The translations under genes and the position numbers were made by a program. From the NCBI GenBank assembly GCA_018069525.1, contig JAGPUQ010000002.1, forward strand, positions 62,001 to 126,000: 64,000 nucleotides of DNA, given 5' to 3'. Origin of the DNA: Porticoccaceae bacterium (lineage in GTDB: Bacteria; Pseudomonadota; Gammaproteobacteria; Pseudomonadales; Porticoccaceae). The notes under the pieces were generated by a model that was not told where the DNA came from, made no database searches, and worked only from the letters and a program-made list of their open reading frames with translations. Of this stretch, positions 36,616 through 44,659 are shown piece by piece; positions within the stretch are counted from its first letter, which is position 1, and the number at the start of each line of letters is the position of its first letter.

Positions 36616-37746
36616 TTGTTGATCCAGGGGAAATGGCATGCCCAGGGGAGTGCTGCACAATCTAGTGCAACACTTCGCCTGGAGAGCGACCGCTTCGTTA
36701 TAGAGATAGAAGGCGGGCTGTCATTTTCAGGCAAGCTCGAGGATTTACAGATAAGTGATCGTTTAGGAAATGTTGAGCGGAAATTAACACTTGAAGATGG
36801 CTCTATATTTTCTACCCAGGACAATAAATCTATTGACCGCCTTTTCAAAGACCATAAAAAAATAAACTATTTTATACATAGGCTGGAGTCTCATTTTGCC
36901 TGGGTAGCGATAGCGATAATCTGCATAATTGTTTTTTCCTTTTCTTTTTTTAAATGGGGCGTGCCATGGGTGAGCTCGAAAATTGCTCATGCTTTACCAG
37001 ATAAAGCTAATGAGCTTATCGCGGGGCATACTCTTGATTTTCTAGATGACTATATATTTGATGAAAGTCAGCTTGAAGAACAGAATAAGGAGAAGATACG
37101 TTCGCGTTTTAGGTCCAGGTTGATTCCGCTCGAAGAAAAAAACTCTATTATAAAATACAAGCTGCTTTTTCGCGCATGGGGCGATGGTGAAGAAGGTATC
37201 CCCAATGCTTTTGCCCTGCCGTCAGGCGATATTATTTTAACCGATAAATTCGTTGAGCTAAGTGAGAGTCAGGACGAAATAGATGCGGTAATTTTGCACG
37301 AAATGGGTCACGTTGCCCACCGCCATAGCCTGGAGATGGTCATAGAGAGTACGCTTGTAACCACTGTTGTAATGATGATAACCGGGGATAATAGTGGGTT
37401 TGTGGATATGGGCTTAGGCGTGGGCTCGCTGCTTGTTAGCAGTAACTACTCGCGTGGACATGAATCGGAAGCCGATTTGTATGCGTTTGAGCATATGCTA
37501 GTTGCCAAGATTGATCCGCAGGCGTTCTCCGATATTATGAACCGAATAACCGCCTATATGGGAAAGGTAGAAAATACAGAAGAGCATGAGGAAGAGGGTG
37601 GTGGGCTGAGTAGTAGCTTGTTAGATTATCTCTCGTCACACCCTGGAACCGCTGAGCGGGTGGACAGAGCGATGTGGTATAGCGAGTGTTTTAAAAAAGG
37701 GTTATTGGTTTGTAATGCGGTAGACGAAGATAATAATAAATTTTAA
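36616..37746 (+). CDS. M48 family zinc metalloprotease
   Basis: A 376-residue membrane-anchored protease. A ~90-residue N-terminal region (beta-rich, GKWHAQGSAA) is followed by one transmembrane helix (AWVAIAIICIIVFSFSFF, ~95-112). The peptidase domain holds the zinc ligands His228 and His232 with catalytic Glu229 (HEMGH) and third ligand Glu283 (ESEAD). There is no ATG near the beginning: the frame opens immediately after the DUF898 stop with TTG-TTG, so a TTG start with translational coupling is needed. The homologous N-terminus (L-I-x-G-K-W) favours either of these two codons. Probably degrades damaged membrane or periplasmic proteins. Confidence 0.85.
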   Translation: MLIQGKWHAQGSAAQSSATLRLESDRFVIEIEGGLSFSGKLEDLQISDRLGNVERKLTLEDGSIFSTQDNKSIDRLFKDHKKINYFIHRLESHFAWVAIAIICIIVFSFSFFKWGVPWVSSKIAHALPDKANELIAGHTLDFLDDYIFDESQLEEQNKEKIRSRFRSRLIPLEEKNSIIKYKLLFRAWGDGEEGIPNAFALPSGDIILTDKFVELSESQDEIDAVILHEMGHVAHRHSLEMVIESTLVTTVVMMITGDNSGFVDMGLGVGSLLVSSNYSRGHESEADLYAFEHMLVAKIDPQAFSDIMNRITAYMGKVENTEEHEEEGGGLSSSLLDYLSSHPGTAERVDRAMWYSECFKKGLLVCNAVDEDNNKF

Positions 37747-37817
37747 GGGAATGTTCTCTGGCATCTTGTGTAGGGTCCATGGGGATATGATGTTATCAAT
37801 GTTACAGTTGTTCTCTA

Positions 37818-38357
37818 TCACCACATTAAATCGTCAGGGATTTTATAGTCGGCATAAGGATCGTCTGCTTCGATAATATCCTTAGCTTTATCGGCTTTAA
37901 AGATAATGCGTGCGGGATCTCGCTCGGCGATACGATCTGCTACCGGGCTCGGCACCAGAATGTATTTATCGCCTTGCTTAACAATATTCAAGATACCTCG
38001 GCTTAGCTGATTGTGCAGTTCCTTGCTAACGTAGATACGTTTAATGTATTTGCCATCGGAAAAATTAAACGCCTCATCACCAGAGGCTGTAACCTTGTTC
38101 ATCTCGATTAATTGCTTGATTTGCGCGGTGATAGCTTTGCGTTGGGCTCGTTGATTTCTCTCTTCGTTGAGTTGCTTATCCTTTGCCTGTTTTTCTGCAT
38201 TGCGTTGCTGGACCAGTTCCTTGCCCTCATCGATCTTAGGCTGCCCGGATTTGCGCTGGGTGTTGCTGGCTTTGCGTTTTTCCTTGGTGACGGCTTTGGC
38301 TTTTTTAGCGTCAACAAGGCCGCTTTTTTGTAATTGATCGAGTAATGAGCTTGCCAT
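37818..38357 (-). CDS. yaiL: DUF2058 (YaiL family) protein
   Basis: A 179-residue, very charged cytoplasmic protein (MASSLLDQLQKSGLVDAKK, then a Lys/Gln/Arg-rich coiled-coil of about 60 residues, then a compact C-terminal domain GDEAFNFSDGKYIKRIYV). Length and arrangement match YaiL, described as a nucleoprotein/polysome-associated factor. The function remains unclear. It is convergent with the M48 protease gene and upstream of nothing obviously related. Confidence 0.88.
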   Translation of the reverse strand: MASSLLDQLQKSGLVDAKKAKAVTKEKRKASNTQRKSGQPKIDEGKELVQQRNAEKQAKDKQLNEERNQRAQRKAITAQIKQLIEMNKVTASGDEAFNFSDGKYIKRIYVSKELHNQLSRGILNIVKQGDKYILVPSPVADRIAERDPARIIFKADKAKDIIEADDPYADYKIPDDLMW

Positions 38358-38423
38358 GTGTTACCTGAGAGTTATCTAAGAGTTATTTGATTAAAACGGG
38401 TTTGTTGAAAGTGGCTCCTGGCC

Positions 38424-39299
38424 TTATTGCTTAAGTTTAAAGCCTTTGAATTCGTCCTGATAAGCTAGATCCCAGCGCGATAGCGCGGGGCGGTCATTAC
38501 TGATATCTCCAGCTCCCCACATTATACGTCGAGCGTCCTCCGGTGATGACACGTCATTGTCGGGGCAGATAATGTAGAAGCTACCGCGATTAAGGGCCTC
38601 AATCATATAATCCGCAACTTGTTCTGGTTCCCAGGCCCCCGCTGGTTTTTCTTTTAAATGCCTTTTGGTCAAGCCGGTAAACGTGAAACCCGGTACCAGT
38701 AGGTGCGCGCTGACCTGACAGTTCTCAGTATTGCGTAATTCGTGTTGCAGGCTTTCGGTGGCGGATTTAACCGCGGCCTTACTAACATTGTAGGCCGGAT
38801 TTCCCGGAGGATTGGTAATGCCTTGTTTGGAGCCGGTGTTAATAATCAGTGCCGCTTCGTCTTGATCGATCATGGCCTGGGTGAAGGCGTGTACGCCGTG
38901 GAGAATACCCCAGAGATTGATCTCAACAAGATGCCGCCACTGTTCGATTTCCTCCCAGCTATGCGTAGGGAGGTAGGTGCCGGCATTGTTCATCAGAACA
39001 TTAACGCGGCCGAATCGGGCGAAGACACGGTCTTTCAGGGCCGTCAGGTCGCTAAGCTGGGATACATCGAGGATATGGATTCCGACTTCGCCACCGTGCT
39101 GGGAGGCAATGTTACGCACCTCAGACGCGGTACTGTCCAGCAGCTCACCGTTAATGTCCGCCATGACAAGGTTCATACCAAACTGGGCAAAGCGTTTTGC
39201 TGCCGCCAGACCGATGCCGTCGGCCGCACCGGTGATAACGGCGACATTGCCCGCCGAAAGTGCTGGGTGATGGTTCACGCTGTCCTCCTGCTTTATCAT
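38424..39299 (-). CDS. Short-chain dehydrogenase/reductase
   Basis: A 291-residue NAD(P)-dependent oxidoreductase of the classical SDR type. Cofactor motif GAADGIGLA (~20-28), NNAGTYLP, catalytic Ser in INTGSKQG and Tyr/Lys in YNVSKAA are all visible. After ~245 an extension includes WDLAYQDEF. Acidic Asp after the second strand (MADING) favours NAD. Substrate unknown; alcohols, steroids or acyl compounds are possible. It is divergent from the YhiN-like gene with 40 bases between. Confidence 0.85.
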   Translation of the reverse strand: MIKQEDSVNHHPALSAGNVAVITGAADGIGLAAAKRFAQFGMNLVMADINGELLDSTASEVRNIASQHGGEVGIHILDVSQLSDLTALKDRVFARFGRVNVLMNNAGTYLPTHSWEEIEQWRHLVEINLWGILHGVHAFTQAMIDQDEAALIINTGSKQGITNPPGNPAYNVSKAAVKSATESLQHELRNTENCQVSAHLLVPGFTFTGLTKRHLKEKPAGAWEPEQVADYMIEALNRGSFYIICPDNDVSSPEDARRIMWGAGDISNDRPALSRWDLAYQDEFKGFKLKQ

Positions 39300-39338
39300 T
39301 CGGGGTAATGCATTCGATCTTACCTTTTTCTGGAGAAG

Positions 39339-40619
39339 TTGTTGAGTCGCGATCCTGAAGCCAGCTCCAAAACGCTGCCTAAAACCCTACCTGAAGCCAT
39401 ACCTAGATCTAAGCCCGGTTCTATACCTGACGCTATACCAGGTAAGGTAGACGTGGTGATTATCGGCGGCGGTGCGGCGGGCTTGATGTGCGCCATCACC
39501 GCCGGGCAGCGCGGGCGTAGCGTGTTGTTGGTAGATCACGCCAATAAAATCGGCAAGAAAATTCTGATGTCTGGTGGAGGGCGCTGTAATTTCACTAATA
39601 GGCAGGTGGAGCCGACGAATTTTCTGTCCCGCAATCCGCATTTCTGTAAGTCGGCGTTATCGCGCTACACCCAGTGGGATTTTATTGCTCTGGTGGATCA
39701 ACACGCCGTGCCTTATCACGAGAAAACCCTGGGTCAGCTATTTTGCGATAACAAAGCCCAGGATATTTTGCAGTTATTGGTGGCGGAAGCACAAAGTGCC
39801 GGTGTGGATATTCGCACTCGCTGTGAAGTAACTAATATAAAGGCCCGGGAAGAGGGCGGCTTTTCGCTAGCCACCAGCCTGGGTATGGTCACGGCAGAAT
39901 CATTGGTGATCGCCAGTGGCGGTTTGTCGATCCCAACCATGGGTGCCAGTGGTTTTGGTTATCAGGTAGCGCGGGATTTTGGTTTGCAGGTATTGCCAAC
40001 ATCCGCCGGTTTAGTGCCCTTTACACTAAGTGAAAAGGAATTAGCCGTATTTGCGCCACTATCGGGTACGGCGGTTGACGTTCGAGTGTCCTGTAACGGC
40101 CAGAGCTTTTCAGAGGCGATGTTGTTTACCCACCGTGGTTTAAGTGGCCCGGCGATATTACAGATTTCATCCTATTGGCAAGCCGGTGATGTTATTGAAA
40201 TTGATTTACTGCCGAATTTAAACTTAGCCGACTATCTTAAAAATATGCGGCGGCAACGTCCGAAGGCGGAGTTGCGTACCTTGCTGGCTGAGTTGTTCAC
40301 CAAAAAGTTGGCGCAGTGTTTTTGTGAGCTGTGGTGCGAGAGTCGAGCCATTAATCAATTTAACGACAATGAACTAGACGCACTTGCCCAGCAGTTATAT
40401 CACTGGCAGGTGAAACCAAACGGCACAGAGGGTTATCGCACCGCCGAGGTAACGCTGGGTGGCGTCGATACCGACGAGCTATCCTCCAAAACCCTGGAAG
40501 CGAAAAAACAGGCGGGCTTGTACTTTATTGGCGAGGTGGTGGACGTTACCGGTCACCTCGGCGGCTTCAATTTTCAGTGGGCCTGGGCTTCCGGTTATGC
40601 GGCTGGGAGCTATGTATGA
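39339..40619 (+). CDS. YhiN/HI0933-family flavoprotein (NAD(P)/FAD-dependent oxidoreductase)
   Basis: A 426-residue flavoprotein with the FAD-binding motif VVIIGGGAAGLMCA, GKKILMSGGGRCNFTN, MGASGFGYQVA and the C-terminal GEVVDVTGHLGGFNFQWAWASG of the HI0933/YhiN family. Some relatives act in unusual reductions; the function is unresolved. The frame starts at TTG 39339 or TTG 39342 with GGAG at 39332-39335, the latter at better spacing. The first ~36 residues are not family sequence but a tetrapeptide repeat (see the repeat entry). It is divergent from the SDR. Confidence 0.87.
   Translation: MLSRDPEASSKTLPKTLPEAIPRSKPGSIPDAIPGKVDVVIIGGGAAGLMCAITAGQRGRSVLLVDHANKIGKKILMSGGGRCNFTNRQVEPTNFLSRNPHFCKSALSRYTQWDFIALVDQHAVPYHEKTLGQLFCDNKAQDILQLLVAEAQSAGVDIRTRCEVTNIKAREEGGFSLATSLGMVTAESLVIASGGLSIPTMGASGFGYQVARDFGLQVLPTSAGLVPFTLSEKELAVFAPLSGTAVDVRVSCNGQSFSEAMLFTHRGLSGPAILQISSYWQAGDVIEIDLLPNLNLADYLKNMRRQRPKAELRTLLAELFTKKLAQCFCELWCESRAINQFNDNELDALAQQLYHWQVKPNGTEGYRTAEVTLGGVDTDELSSKTLEAKKQAGLYFIGEVVDVTGHLGGFNFQWAWASGYAAGSYV
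39369..39440 (+). repeat. Six 12-bp units encoding an xxxP repeat
   Basis: Within the 5' end of the YhiN-like gene, six in-frame 12-nt units encode KTLP, KTLP, EAIP, RSKP, GSIP and DAIP (residues 11-34). The units share the pattern NNNNCTATACCT in degraded form. They make a Pro-spaced N-terminal extension absent from the family core, which begins at about residue 37. Confidence 0.85.
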
Positions 40620-40639
40620 GGCGCGAGATGAGGCAGGGC

Positions 40640-40969
40640 TTAACGCCTATTTTTTAGTCGGCGGTTGCCGTCTTTGTCGGCGCGATATTCGAGAAACCAA
40701 TTATCCATGGCGGCTTTCTTGTTAAGTTCGTGCTGTTGTTGAGCCGTACTTTCGGCTCTGTTACACCAGTCAAATGCAATGCTTTGTGCTCTTTCCTGCG
40801 TTTTTTTATCGTCGGCTAATAAATATTCACTGTCCAGTTGCTCAATCAGAGAGCCGCTGAGTTGCGCACAATCGAGCTGGATGGCTTTATCTGTGGCTGC
40901 TGAAACGGAAGCGACCGAGAACAATAAAGTAATAGTTATCAATAGGTTACGAAAATAATTTGAATACAT
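40640..40969 (-). CDS. Small secreted protein of unknown function
   Basis: A 109-residue protein with a clear signal peptide (LLITITLLFSVASVSAATDK, cleavage after SAA at about residue 25). The mature part is charged and has two cysteines (LDCAQLSG and FDWCNRAES) likely to form a disulfide. No recognised domain. It is convergent with the YhiN-like gene, 20 bases apart, and divergent from cspA. Confidence 0.6.
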   Translation of the reverse strand: MYSNYFRNLLITITLLFSVASVSAATDKAIQLDCAQLSGSLIEQLDSEYLLADDKKTQERAQSIAFDWCNRAESTAQQQHELNKKAAMDNWFLEYRADKDGNRRLKNRR

Positions 40970-41056
40970 GGGGTTGATATATCTCAGATAGGTGAGCGCT
41001 GGCGTGGGGTATAAAAAAGCATTGTCAATATAGTTCGAACACTTAAATCGCGAATG

Positions 41057-41087
41057 TTGCTTTTGTTTGTGCTAAGTCGGCTATAAT
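41057..41087 (+). promoter_or_regulatory. Sigma-70 promoter of the cold-shock gene
   Basis: A perfect TATAAT -10 box at 41082-41087, preceded by TTGCTT (41057-41062) at 19 bp as the best -35 candidate. This gives a leader of about 50 bases before the CspA start, with an AT-rich run. Only the -10 element is strong. Confidence 0.6.
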
Positions 41088-41143
41088 GCCCGCGCAGATT
41101 ACTGCAATCAATTATCTTTTAATTTAAATAGTAGAGTAAGAAA

Positions 41144-41350
41144 ATGAGTAAAGGTACAGTTAAGTGGTTCAATGCAGACAAAGGTTTCGGCTTCATTACA
41201 CCAGAAGATGGTGGTAAGGACCTGTTTGTACACCATTCAGAAATTCAAAGTGGCGGCGGTTACGCAACTTTAAATGACGGTCAAGCAGTAGAATTTGAAG
41301 TAGGCCAGGGCCAGAAAGGTCCATGTGCAAATAAAGTTGTACCTCTCTAA
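41144..41350 (+). CDS. cspA: Cold-shock protein, CspA family
   Basis: A 68-residue nucleic-acid chaperone consisting of one cold-shock domain. RNP1 (KGFGFIT, residues 13-19) and RNP2 (DLFVHHSEI, from residue 27) are intact. It melts RNA secondary structure and may be induced by cold or stress. An attC-like site lies 18 bases after the stop, so it adjoins the accessory island. It has a well-placed ATG, and its own promoter upstream. Confidence 0.93.
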   Translation: MSKGTVKWFNADKGFGFITPEDGGKDLFVHHSEIQSGGGYATLNDGQAVEFEVGQGQKGPCANKVVPL

Positions 41351-41368
41351 GTTAGAGAACTAGCAACA

Positions 41369-41422
41369 ACCTAACAAGGCAAGGGCGGGCTGCTTAGCAG
41401 TTTCGTGCTTGCGGCGTTAGAC
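41369..41422. other. Candidate attC recombination site downstream of cspA
   Basis: The ends ACCTAAC (41369-41375) and GTTAGAC (41416-41422) match the RYYYAAC and GTTRRRY core sites of integron cassettes. Inside them, GGCAAG and CTTGCGGC are partly complementary and enclose a CTGC-TTA-GCAG hairpin. Total length 54 bp, within the range of short attC sites. The complementarity is weaker than at 45201-45272, so it is a candidate only. Confidence 0.5.
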
Positions 41423-41486
41423 ACCACAAGCAGGTTGTAAGTTGTAGTTGTAGCTATAGCTGTAATTATAAGTAAACCTGTGTCAA

Positions 41487-41530
41487 AAACCCGGTATTGG
41501 ATGACCTTCGGTATTCAATATTTCTGCGTG
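41487..41530 (-). pseudogene. Fragment related to the C-terminal end of a FAD-dependent dehydrogenase
   Basis: Read on the minus strand this encodes HAEILNTEGHPIPGF, matching HAQVLDTEGQPIPGLY in the FAD dehydrogenase at 46303-48075. Over 41489-41530, 33 of 42 bases are identical, with 24 identities in the first 26. The frame is closed by stops on both sides, so it is a relic. It may come from a lost paralogue that once ended here, or from a partial duplication of the gene that now borders the other side of the island. Confidence 0.6.
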
Positions 41531-41664
41531 TCCGCTTCAATTTAAACTCGAAGTAATTCAAGCGCAGTTCATTCCTGTTCGTTGTTATGACCTGGTGTCG
41601 TGACTGTCTCCTAAAGCTATTAAAATCATTGTGATCTGAGCCCACTTATTGTTCCCTTTGTGTA

Positions 41665-42789
41665 CTAAAGAGGAAAACAACCGAGGTTCCTGAACTCCGG
41701 GTTACTAACACCCTGAAACCCACCGTTTGCGGGTGGCGTTCTCAGTATCGCGACTGCGTTTAACCGATTTATAACATTCGCTTGTGCTTCACCCGCTGCC
41801 GGTGCATTTGGCCAAAGCCCATCAAGGTAAGTCGTTGCCGCCGCAGCATTCATGGCGGATGGTGCACCATTTTGATCGTACATCAAAATATGGGTATGCC
41901 CACTGAGACAAGACATGCCACTTTCCTGCCCAGGCGGATTGTCATCGTAGGTCGTGCTTTTAATTAGTACGATATTGATAACAACACGATTGCGCGCAGC
42001 ACCACGACGCCCCTGTATGACGGGTGCATCAAGGAAATGTATTTTTTGTTGGGTGCCTTCGTACAAGGTTGAGCCTTGTGGCCCTGCCTTGAGCCCCGTT
42101 CGCGTATCACCGTTATAACCTGGATCGATCTGCCAGTTTGCATTCGCACCGAGACCCGTTCCTTGAGGAGTTCCCGCGATGCCCGTGATCGGTGCTAACG
42201 CAGCTGGAGCTGGCTGTGTGGTGACGTTTAGCGATTTTCTTTCTTGCTCGCTATAGCAATCATTTAAGTTATTCAGATCCGAATGATATTCAAAAGACGT
42301 CGCAATCACGTAGATCGGCGTTCCAGGAATGAAACCTTTCGAAGGGCCTGTCATACGTAACCCCGCGCCGGCTGCACCGGGGGCAGGCGAGCTTACGCTC
42401 GGCGGGAATTGTAGCGGCGCGTGTGCAGCTGCACCATAAATGAGTTGTGCATTAGTAACCTTGCAACCGGCACCACGTTGCTTTCGGTAAGGAGGAATGG
42501 GTTTGATCGGTATCTTCTGCCCATTATTTTTCTTGCCATCGCCATTACCGTTCTTGTCTTGTAATTGAAACAACCCGTTAATGAATGCCGTGCCCGTAGT
42601 ATCGCTTTGTTTTAGTATCTGCCTCGGTGGCACCTGAAGATTCAGCATTTCATTGCCCTGCTCGCGGGCATTTGGATCTAGCACTTCACCCTCGTCGTTG
42701 ATAATCAATCCGTACCATTTTTTCTCATCGGCACAAACGCTAAACGTGGTCGCAAATAATATTAAAAATAAAATCGTGATCCGTCTCAT
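41665..42789 (-). CDS. Secreted protein of unknown function
   Basis: A 374-residue protein with a signal peptide (LFLILFATTFSVCADEKK, cleavage near residue 21). The mature part is rich in Pro, Gly, Ala and Asn, with an Asn/Asp/Gly/Lys stretch (DKNGNGDGKKNNGQK) around residue 80 and several cysteines (GAGCKV, DCYSEQ, MSCLSG, NLGCFPL). I do not recognise a domain. It ends against the gap containing the flavoprotein relic and starts beside a REP-like hairpin. The context is the accessory island, but it is larger than the neighbouring cassette genes and has no obvious attC of its own. Confidence 0.6.
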   Translation of the reverse strand: MRRITILFLILFATTFSVCADEKKWYGLIINDEGEVLDPNAREQGNEMLNLQVPPRQILKQSDTTGTAFINGLFQLQDKNGNGDGKKNNGQKIPIKPIPPYRKQRGAGCKVTNAQLIYGAAAHAPLQFPPSVSSPAPGAAGAGLRMTGPSKGFIPGTPIYVIATSFEYHSDLNNLNDCYSEQERKSLNVTTQPAPAALAPITGIAGTPQGTGLGANANWQIDPGYNGDTRTGLKAGPQGSTLYEGTQQKIHFLDAPVIQGRRGAARNRVVINIVLIKSTTYDDNPPGQESGMSCLSGHTHILMYDQNGAPSAMNAAAATTYLDGLWPNAPAAGEAQANVINRLNAVAILRTPPANGGFQGVSNPEFRNLGCFPL

Positions 42790-42901
42790 GGTTCATTCCT
42801 CCCTAAACATGCGTATTGAGAGATTACCTAAAAATAAAAAACCCCGGGTCAGAGAGTTTATGCCCCAGAGGGTGCAATATTCTCTAATATTACAATTAAA
42901 A

Positions 42902-42962
42902 GGGGTCAGAGCACAGTTGTTGCTAATATTATAAAAAACTGTGGCAACCTCACTCTGACCCC
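42902..42962. repeat. REP-like inverted repeat with GGGGTCAGAG ends
   Basis: GGGGTCAGAG (42902-42911) and CTCTGACCCC (42953-42962) are exact reverse complements, and CACAGTT (42913-42919) pairs with AACTGTG (42938-42944) inside. Another GGGTCAGAG lies at 42846-42854. The GGGGTCAG tips are the same as in the repeats around the RAYT fragment at 43962-44060, so this may be a non-autonomous REP/foldback element. It abuts the 3' side of the 184-residue cassette gene, where its attC would be. Confidence 0.75.
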
Positions 42963-42996
42963 ACTTATTAGTGACGCTTTAAATTGTCCGCTGGAG

Positions 42997-43551
42997 CTAT
43001 TTGTTAAGTTCATTTTCAATACCTGCAAGTAAATTCCCTGCCTTTTTAGTAAGTATATCAAATTGTTCTTTTTGCTCCTGTTCATAATAGAATATTCCAG
43101 CAGCTTTGCTTGGAACAGCGGTAACAGCATTTATAGCTTCTTTGCAGCAAATAAAGGCCGATTCAATATGAATACTATAACTATCACTATTGAAATGAAT
43201 TAGGTTATTTCTTGTATCATTTAACCATTCTATATTACCTCGATCTATGCCTTCGCCAGTTGAGAATATCTTGTCAAATAATTCCATGAAGTAATCGAGT
43301 TTAGTATCTGGTAATTGCTGGTTGCTTCTATATGCTTTCAGCCATTTCTTTAAATGCCTTTCATTCCAAGTTTTAAAGCTATTTCCTCCACTAAGACTTA
43401 TGCATAAATATGCCTGTAAGGCATTGTGAATAGAGATTATGGCGTACTTCCACATCAGATAGTTCTGGGGAATTTGCTCAATGCAGGCGCAGAATTCAAT
43501 TAACGAAGACTGTGCATCCGTATGCCTATCAAAGTTTACGTACTCATCCAT
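42997..43551 (-). CDS. Cassette-like gene: HEPN-like protein (putative)
   Basis: A 184-residue protein, mostly helical. The segment WLNDTRNNLIHFNSDS contains R-N-N-L-I-H, the RxxxxH pattern of HEPN-domain RNases, after helices AIISIHNALQAYLCIS, which resemble the HEPN four-helix bundle. No antitoxin or nucleotidyltransferase gene is adjacent. The stop is preceded by ACTTAAC (in the last codons), which fits a cassette R'' core site; the remainder of the attC is replaced by the REP-like repeat. It lies 31 bases from the next cassette gene. HEPN is a motif-based inference. Confidence 0.5.
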   Translation of the reverse strand: MDEYVNFDRHTDAQSSLIEFCACIEQIPQNYLMWKYAIISIHNALQAYLCISLSGGNSFKTWNERHLKKWLKAYRSNQQLPDTKLDYFMELFDKIFSTGEGIDRGNIEWLNDTRNNLIHFNSDSYSIHIESAFICCKEAINAVTAVPSKAAGIFYYEQEQKEQFDILTKKAGNLLAGIENELNK

Positions 43552-43582
43552 TTTGAACTTAACGCCTTAATCAACAGCGCAG

Positions 43583-43876
43583 CTATACCGCATCCGATTT
43601 ATTTGACTTGGTAACTGCTTTATTTTTTACGTAATAAACAAGCATATGTATTGCCAATAGTATGATTGAGGCAATCCCATAGTTGATAGCCGCTACAGCG
43701 AATTGAGGCTCACCTCCATCAGCCAAGCCATAACCCGCAATAACAGTTGCCAAAACCCATGCTACCGGAATTGCATATAGATACTTTTTAGGCTTTTCTG
43801 TTTTTTTAAAAGCTATGAACCCAACCAAACTTGAAATAAGATACATTCCTATTACTGCGCCGATTATAAAAGCCAT
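43583..43876 (-). CDS. Cassette-like gene: small membrane protein
   Basis: A 97-residue protein with three predicted transmembrane helices (residues ~2-21, ~32-48, ~61-84) and a Lys-rich C-terminus (VKNKAVTKSNKSDAV). A good ribosome binding site (AAGGAGG) precedes the ATG. Upstream on this strand is GTTAAGT, the R' end of the split attC; a second GTTAAGT precedes the following gene at 43551. This gives it the layout of an integron cassette. No family was recognised. Confidence 0.55.
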   Translation of the reverse strand: MAFIIGAVIGMYLISSLVGFIAFKKTEKPKKYLYAIPVAWVLATVIAGYGLADGGEPQFAVAAINYGIASIILLAIHMLVYYVKNKAVTKSNKSDAV

Positions 43877-43961
43877 GCAATTTCCTCCTTAAGACACTTA
43901 ACGTTCTAGCTAAGGGGCGCGGCGTTTTTTGCCGAGTCCCGTGCGCAGCACGAACTTGAGC

Positions 43962-44031
43962 GCGAAAAACGGGGTCAGGTCTTTGATTTATGATACCTGA
44001 AAACGCGAAAAACGGGGTCCGAAAAACGGGG

Positions 44032-44060
<29 letters not shown>
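43962..44060. repeat. Two direct copies of a ~40-bp REP-like unit
   Basis: Two near-identical copies, 43962-44003 and 44019-44060, offset by 57 bp, each begins GAAAAACGGGGTCAGG and includes the tip GGGGTCAGGTC. A third partial ACGGGGTCC lies at 44012-44020. The second copy contains the final codons and the stop of the RAYT fragment. The inverted copy is at 44413-44435. Confidence 0.85.
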
Positions 44061-44610
<550 letters not shown>

Positions 44611-44659
44611 TAAGGGTTGCAGGAAAATGGGTTGATTTTAATCACAGTCGCTTGTTAGG

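Larger units (their letters stand above)
41351..41664. other. Gap downstream of cspA: attC-like site and flavoprotein gene relic
   Basis: A 314-bp stretch with no intact gene. It holds the candidate attC (41369-41422) and a fragment (41489-41530) with 33 of 42 bases matching 46447-46488 in the FAD dehydrogenase gene. The rest, including GTAGTTGTAGCTATAGCTG near 41443, shows no further recognisable feature. Confidence 0.55.

Noticed and set aside
38742-39308. 188-codon plus-strand ORF antisense to the SDR gene
   Set aside because: Overlaps the SDR completely and lacks protein-like composition.
41344-41358. TCTCTAA-G-TTAGAGA as cspA terminator
   Set aside because: The stem has a single-base loop and no T run, so it cannot form a usual terminator hairpin.
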